Shown in pieces: positions 19,421-23,021 of a stretch of 23,021 nt of DNA. Each line of letters opens with the position of its first letter. Within the stretch, counting starts at the first letter, position 1. Source of the DNA: a virus. The notes beneath the pieces were generated by a model, which was given only the letters and a program-made list of their open reading frames with translations, did not search any database and had not been told where the DNA came from. The position numbers were made by a program, and so were the translations under genes. The stretch spans positions 1-23,021 of IMG/VR virus record IMGVR_UViG_3300006028_000138; one strand, 5' to 3'.

Positions 19421-19512
19421 GCCGCGTAGCGTCGTCATAGCGAGGCGATTGCTGGCTCCAGCCACTCTGGGCAGTACGAAATTTTGATGCGCTAAACGAG
19501 ACGCTACGCGGC
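19421..19512. repeat. 13-bp perfect inverted repeat around a 66-base loop, in the longest intergenic gap of the head module
   Basis: GCCGCGTAGCGTC at 19421-19433 is the exact reverse complement of GACGCTACGCGGC at 19500-19512. Between them lie a possible small hairpin (TGGC-TCCA-GCCA, 19453-19464) and an AT-rich patch (ACGAAATTTTGATGCG, 19477-19492) that stands out in this GC-rich genome. GCTGGCTC also occurs twice (19451 and 19511). The region is between two genes and just before an extended -10 box. A large stem-loop in RNA, a dimeric regulator site or a recombination site are all possible. Confidence 0.72.
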
Positions 19513-19524
19513 TGGCTCGCGGCG

Positions 19525-19533
19525 TGTTAGGGT
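19525..19533 (+). promoter_or_regulatory. extended -10 box (TGTTAGGGT) upstream of the 134-aa gene
   Basis: TG-T-TAGGGT fits TGnTAnnnT and ends six bases before ATG 19540; no -35 or Shine-Dalgarno is apparent. The inverted repeat ends 12 bases upstream, so a protein bound there could cover this promoter. Confidence 0.5.
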
Positions 19534-19539
19534 CGGCGC

Positions 19540-19944
19540 ATGGGTCGCAGAGATCGCTTGAAAGCCGCGCCGGTCATCCACCGCTCGAAGTTGTTCGGAG
19601 GTGTGCGGACCGCGCAAGAGGTCTACGCCGAGATGGGCTTCCGTGCGAAGTGCACCAAGTGCGGCGGGCCTCCGGTCATTCAGGTCAAGATGTTCATGCA
19701 CCACGACGAGTTCGTGAAGCGTGCGCCGCTGCTCGCGATCCAGATCGCAGCGACGAATCCGGGCGGCCCCGGGATCCCCTGCACCCCAACGACCTTCGGA
19801 CCGTTCGTGCGGTACGCGACGGTCACCGCGTGCAGCGTTCACCAGAAGGATCTCGAGCGCACAGCCGCGAAGGCTCCGAGCTACGTGCTCGTCGAGATCG
19901 ATCGCGGCCCCGGCGCAGACAAGCCTCTCGTTCAGGTGGCGTAG
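19540..19944 (+). CDS. zinc-ribbon-like head-module protein, 134 aa
   Basis: ATG at 19540. C38 and C41 (KCTKCGG) start a ribbon; C81 (IPCTP) and C98 (TACSVH) could complete a four-cysteine site. The region between includes KMFMHHDEFVKRAP and the conserved-looking TFGPFVRYATVTACS. The C-terminal part ends VLVEIDRGPGADKPLVQVA. The wording is that of a conserved structural-region protein, though I cannot name the family. It is the first gene after the inverted repeat and may begin a transcription unit. Its TAG shares a base with the next GTG (TAGTG). Confidence 0.72.
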   Translation: MGRRDRLKAAPVIHRSKLFGGVRTAQEVYAEMGFRAKCTKCGGPPVIQVKMFMHHDEFVKRAPLLAIQIAATNPGGPGIPCTPTTFGPFVRYATVTACSVHQKDLERTAAKAPSYVLVEIDRGPGADKPLVQVA

Positions 19945-20417
19945 TGGCGATGGACCCGAAGAAGCTCGCTGTCCTCGTGGAGGACAGATCAGGCCAGCCC
20001 TCGGCTGGTCCTGTTCCGTTGCCCGTCCCGAGCGACGTACTTTACGAGCCGGCGGTCCTCGGGAAGCGCGGCAAGCTTTGCGCGAACTGCGGACTGTGGG
20101 CCGAGCAGGACAGCCGTTGCCTGTTGATGGGCCCCGACGTCGAGGTGCTCGGCACGATGGTCTGCGGCTACCACGTCCCCGGTGAACCGCAGCTCTACGC
20201 ATCTGCACTCGGCTGGCAGACGATGGTTGATCCGTCGCTCGCCGGATTGATCAAGGCACCGGACGGTGGTACGGCTTGCTTCCAGTGCAAGAACTATCAG
20301 GGGCTGACGGACGACTCAGGTCGTTGCCGTGCGGTTCAATTCGGAGGGAAGCCGGCTCCGGTCGACGCGCTCGGCTGTTGCTCTCGATGGGCACAAGGCG
20401 ATGAGCCCCTACGATGA
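19944..20417 (+). CDS. protein with two tandem HiPIP-like cysteine clusters, 157 aa
   Basis: GTG at 19944 overlaps the previous TAG; ATG 19950 is a close alternative. The N terminus (MAMDPKKLAVLVEDRSG) resembles those of the proteins at 18913 and 21497. Cluster one: C46, C49, C59 and C74 (CANCGLW ... VCGYH), giving C-x2-C-x9-C-x14-C. Cluster two: C112, C115, C128 and C145 or C146 (CFQCKNY ... GCCSRW), giving C-x2-C-x12-C-x16/17-C. High-potential iron-sulfur proteins use C-x2-C-x(8-16)-C-x(10-13)-C with an aromatic residue after the last cysteine, and single clusters of this look are present in some phage head-region proteins. Two copies suggest internal duplication. Iron-sulfur versus zinc cannot be decided from sequence. 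Confidence 0.7.
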   Translation: MAMDPKKLAVLVEDRSGQPSAGPVPLPVPSDVLYEPAVLGKRGKLCANCGLWAEQDSRCLLMGPDVEVLGTMVCGYHVPGEPQLYASALGWQTMVDPSLAGLIKAPDGGTACFQCKNYQGLTDDSGRCRAVQFGGKPAPVDALGCCSRWAQGDEPLR

Positions 20418-20479
20418 CGGTTGGCTCCTCGACGACCTCGCGGTCGAGATCAGGCTTAACGACCCGAGGACGGTGAGCC
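20401..20479 (+). other. coding-looking segment in a different frame before the MuF gene (+1 frame change)
   Basis: ATG 20401 begins MSPYDDGWLLDDLAVEIRLN, then DPRTVS, with third codon positions mostly G or C. The signal then disappears at about 20477 and resumes in the +1 frame, as the MuF protein. The frame of 20401 stays open to 20625 but has no coding character after 20480. An N-terminal extension joined by frameshift, a sequencing error, or a tiny separate gene are the options. Confidence 0.4.
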
Positions 20480-21451
20480 TTGGCGCTGACGTTTCAACAG
20501 GCGTCGATCGAGCACATCACCAAGCTGACGCGGTTGATCAATCGCGGAGGCGTGGCCCGAGTGAAGAAGGTCTACGACCAGGCGCAGGCCGAGCTCGAGC
20601 GGAAGCTAGCTCGGAGCATCGGTAGTGGCTCCTCCCCGTTCACGATCCATCAGCACCGCGCGCTGCTCGCGCAGGTTCGCCAGGGTCAGATGCACATCGC
20701 GAGGAAGATGGGCGTCGCGAGCTCGCAAGCCACCATCGACACCCAGAAGGACGCGCTCGGTGGCCTCGTCGGTACGATCAAGCGCTTTGAGAAGAAGCAC
20801 GGGGCTGACGCCCCGATCCTTCCTCTCGAGGAAGCCTCGAAGTTCGCTGGGGTGCTGGACAAGCGGAAGACGTCCCTGCTCAAGCAGAACGCGACGTCCA
20901 TGGCTAAGTACGGGGCAGGCGTCGTGCAGAAGATGGAGGGTCAGCTCTCGCTATCCCTGGCGACTGGAGAGACCGCGTTCGAGGCGATGGACCGGGTCGC
21001 AGCCACTGCCGACACCGAGTTCTGGAGGGCCGAGCGGATCGTCCGCACCGAGCAGGCCTGGGCGTTCAACGCGACCATTCGAGACGGCATCGCGGCCACT
21101 GCCGAAGCTGTCGGCGGTGATCTCTACATGCGGTGGACTGAGATGGTCGACGACGACAGCCTCGAGCCGCTCGACGACCGAGTCTCGGCGGACTCCATCG
21201 CGCTGCACGGCCAAGTGGCTCGCCCCGGGGAACAGTTCACGATGCCGTCGTCGGCTCGTGGGCTTGAGATCCGCAACCGCTTCGGCCGGTCACGTGTCGA
21301 CCCCGACATGATTGGCCAGGGCTGGGACCACCCACCGAACCGCCCGAACGATCGGAGCTCCGTGCTCCCATGGCGCCCCGGCTGGGACGCGCCCGGCTGG
21401 CGATGCGTCGGTGGAGTCAAGGTCCCAGTTAAGGCTCCTAGGCAGCGCTGA
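20480..21451 (+). CDS. MuF-type minor head protein (SPP1 gp7-like)
   Basis: The 323-residue protein has an N-terminal helical half with basic repeats and a C-terminal MuF domain (about residues 178-300): RAERIVRTEQAWAFNATIRD, YMRWTEMVDDDSLEPLDDRV, HGQVARPGEQFTMP, and GWDHPPNRPNDRSSVLPW. In other members of this family the D-R-V-x-x-x-C site usually has a cysteine, which is replaced here (DRVSADSIALHG). MuF proteins link portal and capsid and enter the head in small numbers. An upstream in-frame stop (20474-20476) leaves TTG 20480 as the only start, with GAGG 10 bases before it; see the note on the preceding frame. Confidence 0.87.
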   Translation: MALTFQQASIEHITKLTRLINRGGVARVKKVYDQAQAELERKLARSIGSGSSPFTIHQHRALLAQVRQGQMHIARKMGVASSQATIDTQKDALGGLVGTIKRFEKKHGADAPILPLEEASKFAGVLDKRKTSLLKQNATSMAKYGAGVVQKMEGQLSLSLATGETAFEAMDRVAATADTEFWRAERIVRTEQAWAFNATIRDGIAATAEAVGGDLYMRWTEMVDDDSLEPLDDRVSADSIALHGQVARPGEQFTMPSSARGLEIRNRFGRSRVDPDMIGQGWDHPPNRPNDRSSVLPWRPGWDAPGWRCVGGVKVPVKAPRQR

Positions 21452-21496
21452 CCTTGGCATGGTACTTGTCTCATCACACACAGGAGAACGAACCAG

Positions 21497-22120
21497 ATGG
21501 TCAACCCCGGAAAGCTCAAGGCCCTCGTCGACACCCACTCGGAGAACCCGGGGATGGCAGCGATCTCGAATCCGTCAGACGCCGCTGGCGATGACGACTT
21601 CGACGACGAAGAGGACTCGGAGGCCGGCGAGGAAGAGGCCGCCCCCGCTGCCGACCCCCTCACGCGCGGCAACGAGCTGATCGGCCAATGGGGCCTACTC
21701 GGCGCGCACCTCAAGGAAGAGGCCGGCGAGATCGTCGACGAGGCACACGAGGTCGGTAGCGACCTCCTCCTCGCGAAGGTCCCCGAAGAGACCATCACCG
21801 AGGTGGAGGATCTCTTCGACAAGATGCCCGAAGAGATCCAGCACTGCCTCGCGAAGTACGTCGCGAAGCTCCCGCCCGATGACGTGACCGCGCTGGCGAC
21901 CGCGCTCGTCGACGGCCACGACGGCGACACCGAGGACGCCGACGTCAAGTTGATGGCAGTGTTCCTGACGACGATCTCGGCCCACGCGGCCGAGGAAGTC
22001 GACCCGGACGACATCGCCGACGAGGAGCCCGAAGAGGACGAAGACGAAGACAAGGACGAGGAGGAGGACACCGAAGAGGATGCCGCTCCGCCCGCCGACG
22101 AGCAGGCTCCACCCGAGTGA
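21497..22120 (+). CDS. strongly acidic protein, possible scaffold, 207 aa
   Basis: ATG at 21497 has AGGAGA 10 bases upstream, one of the few good ribosome sites here. It begins MVNPGKLKALVDTHSENPG, matching the N-terminal peptide of the proteins at 18913 and 19944. Residues 32-55 and 172-207 are long aspartate/glutamate runs, and the middle (about 60-165) is helical with leucine and alanine. Position between MuF and the rest of the head genes, acidic composition and helical middle fit a capsid scaffold or portal/capsid assembly factor; low-complexity acidic protein of other function is possible. No protease motif is visible. Confidence 0.68.
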   Translation: MVNPGKLKALVDTHSENPGMAAISNPSDAAGDDDFDDEEDSEAGEEEAAPAADPLTRGNELIGQWGLLGAHLKEEAGEIVDEAHEVGSDLLLAKVPEETITEVEDLFDKMPEEIQHCLAKYVAKLPPDDVTALATALVDGHDGDTEDADVKLMAVFLTTISAHAAEEVDPDDIADEEPEEDEDEDKDEEEDTEEDAAPPADEQAPPE

Positions 22121-22701
22121 GCTCGAGACCGACCAGAGCGGAGGCCGAGCTGGCTGTCCGCACGCTTCTGGCCTGGGCCGGTGACGACCCCGATCGGGAA
22201 GGTCTCCAAGAGACCCCCGCTCGGGTCGTTCGGTCGTATGAGGAGTTCTTCCGTGGGTACGACACGAACCCGAAGAAGCACCTCGAGAAGACCTTCACCG
22301 ACGTCGATGGGTACGACGAGATCGTTCTGCTGCGAGGGATTCAATTCGAGTCCTACTGCGAGCACCACCTCGTCCCGATCCTAGGCGTTGCCCACATTGC
22401 CTACCTTCCGTCCAAAGCGGTCGTAGGCCTCTCCAAGCTGGCCCGCGTGGTCGACGACTACGCCAAGCGCCTCCAGATCCAGGAGGCCTTGACCAAGCAG
22501 ATCGCGAAGGCCATCAACGAGGCGCTGACCCCACGCGGGGTCGCAGTCGTTCTCGAGGCTGAGCACGAGTGTATGTCGACGCGCGGCGTCAGGAAGCGCG
22601 GAGTCACGACCACGACTTCGTGCATGCTCGGGGTGTTCCGCGAGAGCGGTGCGGCGCGCGCGGAGGTCATGTCCTTGATCCTCCGGGACGGCCGGCGTTG
22701 A
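22117..22701 (+). CDS. folE: GTP cyclohydrolase I
   Basis: GTG at 22117 overlaps the previous stop (GTGA). The 194-residue protein contains the FolE signatures: DPDREGLQETPARV (24-37), SYCEHHLVPI (79-88), VVGLSKLARVVD (102-113), RLQIQEALTKQIA (118-130) and LEAEHECMSTRGVRKRG (146-162). C81, H84 and C152 are the likely zinc ligands. FolE converts GTP to 7,8-dihydroneopterin triphosphate, which QueD uses; with QueD and QueE at the other end of the window it supplies 7-deazaguanine synthesis, although the same product also feeds folate. The length is close to bacterial FolE without the N-terminal extension. Genes lie on either side without break, so it appears to be transcribed with the head genes. 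Confidence 0.95.
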   Translation: MSSRPTRAEAELAVRTLLAWAGDDPDREGLQETPARVVRSYEEFFRGYDTNPKKHLEKTFTDVDGYDEIVLLRGIQFESYCEHHLVPILGVAHIAYLPSKAVVGLSKLARVVDDYAKRLQIQEALTKQIAKAINEALTPRGVAVVLEAEHECMSTRGVRKRGVTTTTSCMLGVFRESGAARAEVMSLILRDGRR

Positions 22702-22726
22702 CTCCTGGCCCACACCCAGGTAGCCT
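22698..22726 (+). promoter_or_regulatory. promoter (TTGACT, 17 bases, TAGCCT)
   Basis: TTGACT at 22698-22703 matches the -35 consensus at five of six positions. TAGCCT at 22721-22726 follows after exactly 17 bases. ATG 22734 begins 7 bases later, so the predicted start of RNA falls at or next to the ATG. This is the clearest promoter in the window and sits at the end of folE. Confidence 0.65.
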
Positions 22727-22733
22727 CTCCGAC

Positions 22734-22982
22734 ATGAGGCGTCCAGAGTTCTTGCCGTTGCCGGGTATCAGTACCCGCGACCCGAACTTCTACGAAGGTG
22801 CCGACTACGGGGATCGCGAGCGCTTCGCGCAGCCCACGAACAACGATCACGTCCTCGGTGGCGTGATCGATATCGGCATTGATCGGGCGGCGACGCCCGG
22901 CCTTGCCGGTGACCAGTCACCGACCAACGAGCCGACTGGTGGTCAAGACCCCAGCCCGTTCAAGATCGGAGCAGGACGATGA
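22734..22982 (+). CDS. small hypothetical head-module protein, 82 aa
   Basis: ATG at 22734, directly behind the promoter. The product has an early proline-rich segment (PEFLPLPGISTRDPNF), then acidic and polar sequence with GGVIDIGIDRAATPG (about 42-56) and a proline/glycine tail. It appears disordered, with no cysteines or catalytic motif, and could be a capsid-decoration or assembly protein judging by position only. Ends ATGA with the next gene. Confidence 0.62.
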   Translation: MRRPEFLPLPGISTRDPNFYEGADYGDRERFAQPTNNDHVLGGVIDIGIDRAATPGLAGDQSPTNEPTGGQDPSPFKIGAGR

Positions 22983-23021
22983 GCGTTCGCCAGAAGTCTC
23001 CGTCACCGGGCGGCCTCCGCA
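22979..23021 (+). CDS. start of an unknown protein, cut by the window end
   Basis: ATG at 22979 overlaps the previous stop (ATGA). Fourteen residues are visible (MSVRQKSPSPGGLR). Serine/proline-rich and basic, like many small disordered phage head proteins. No identification possible; the rest is outside the window. Confidence 0.55.
   Translation, partial: MSVRQKSPSPGGLR

Noticed and set aside
21124-22368. 414-codon minus-strand open frame across MuF, the acidic protein and folE
   Set aside because: It is a serine-run shadow of the acidic codons (GAC/GAG read in reverse) and covers three genes with recognisable products.
1-23021. tRNA genes, CRISPR arrays, insertion sequences, integrase and attachment sites
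   Set aside because: No cloverleaf-like segment, regularly spaced repeat, transposase or recombinase motif was recognised by eye on either strand. A covariance-model scan could still find an unusual tRNA.

Overview
The window reads as part of a tailed double-stranded DNA bacteriophage (Caudoviricetes-like) genome of high GC content. Evidence: a large terminase, a portal protein and a MuF-type minor head protein lie in head-module order. Almost all genes are short and densely packed, with start and stop codons overlapping as GTGA or ATGA. GTG and TTG starts are frequent, and GC-rich third codon positions mark the true frames. No integrase, ribosomal gene or bacterial housekeeping operon was seen. 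A high-GC host, perhaps an actinobacterium, is an inference from base composition, start-codon use and apparent leaderless promoters; the host cannot be named from this sequence.

Layout. (1) 1-1617, plus strand: the 3' end of queD, an HNH endonuclease gene, queE, then a small gene that looks like the Acb2/Tad1 family of cyclic-nucleotide sponges. (2) 1614-3752, minus strand: six small overlapping genes, three with cysteine-rich probable zinc sites. (3) 3830-10084, plus strand: an HTH/coiled-coil protein followed by about 18 very small genes, interrupted by one minus-strand two-helix membrane protein (5502-5663). At least six of these small genes share one H-C-CxxC zinc-site plan, and three others share a second plan. 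(4) 10109-11584: terL, behind a good -35/-10 promoter. (5) 11638-16960: more small genes, including a seventh copy of the zinc-site family, a winged-helix protein, a probable exported protein and an M23 metallopeptidase. (6) 16980-22120: the head module, with portal, small basic and acidic proteins, a zinc protein, a protein with two HiPIP-like cysteine clusters, a MuF protein and a strongly acidic possible scaffold. (7) 22117-23021: folE, then one small gene and the start of another.

How the genes may work together. FolE (GTP to dihydroneopterin triphosphate), QueD (to carboxytetrahydropterin) and QueE (to 7-carboxy-7-deazaguanine) are three consecutive steps of 7-deazaguanine synthesis. In phages this pathway often feeds modification of genomic DNA that resists host restriction. 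QueC and a DNA-inserting enzyme such as DpdA are not in the window. The Acb2/Tad1-like gene next to queE would add a counter to nucleotide-signalling immunity (CBASS/Thoeris), so the left arm looks like an anti-defence region.

The most unusual points are: the atypical cysteine spacing of QueE; the repeated small zinc-site family; a recurrent -10-like box 6-9 bases before start codons, suggesting leaderless messages; a 13-bp perfect inverted repeat in the only sizeable intergenic gap of the head module; a shared N-terminal peptide on three head-module proteins; and two places where the coding frame moves by +1.
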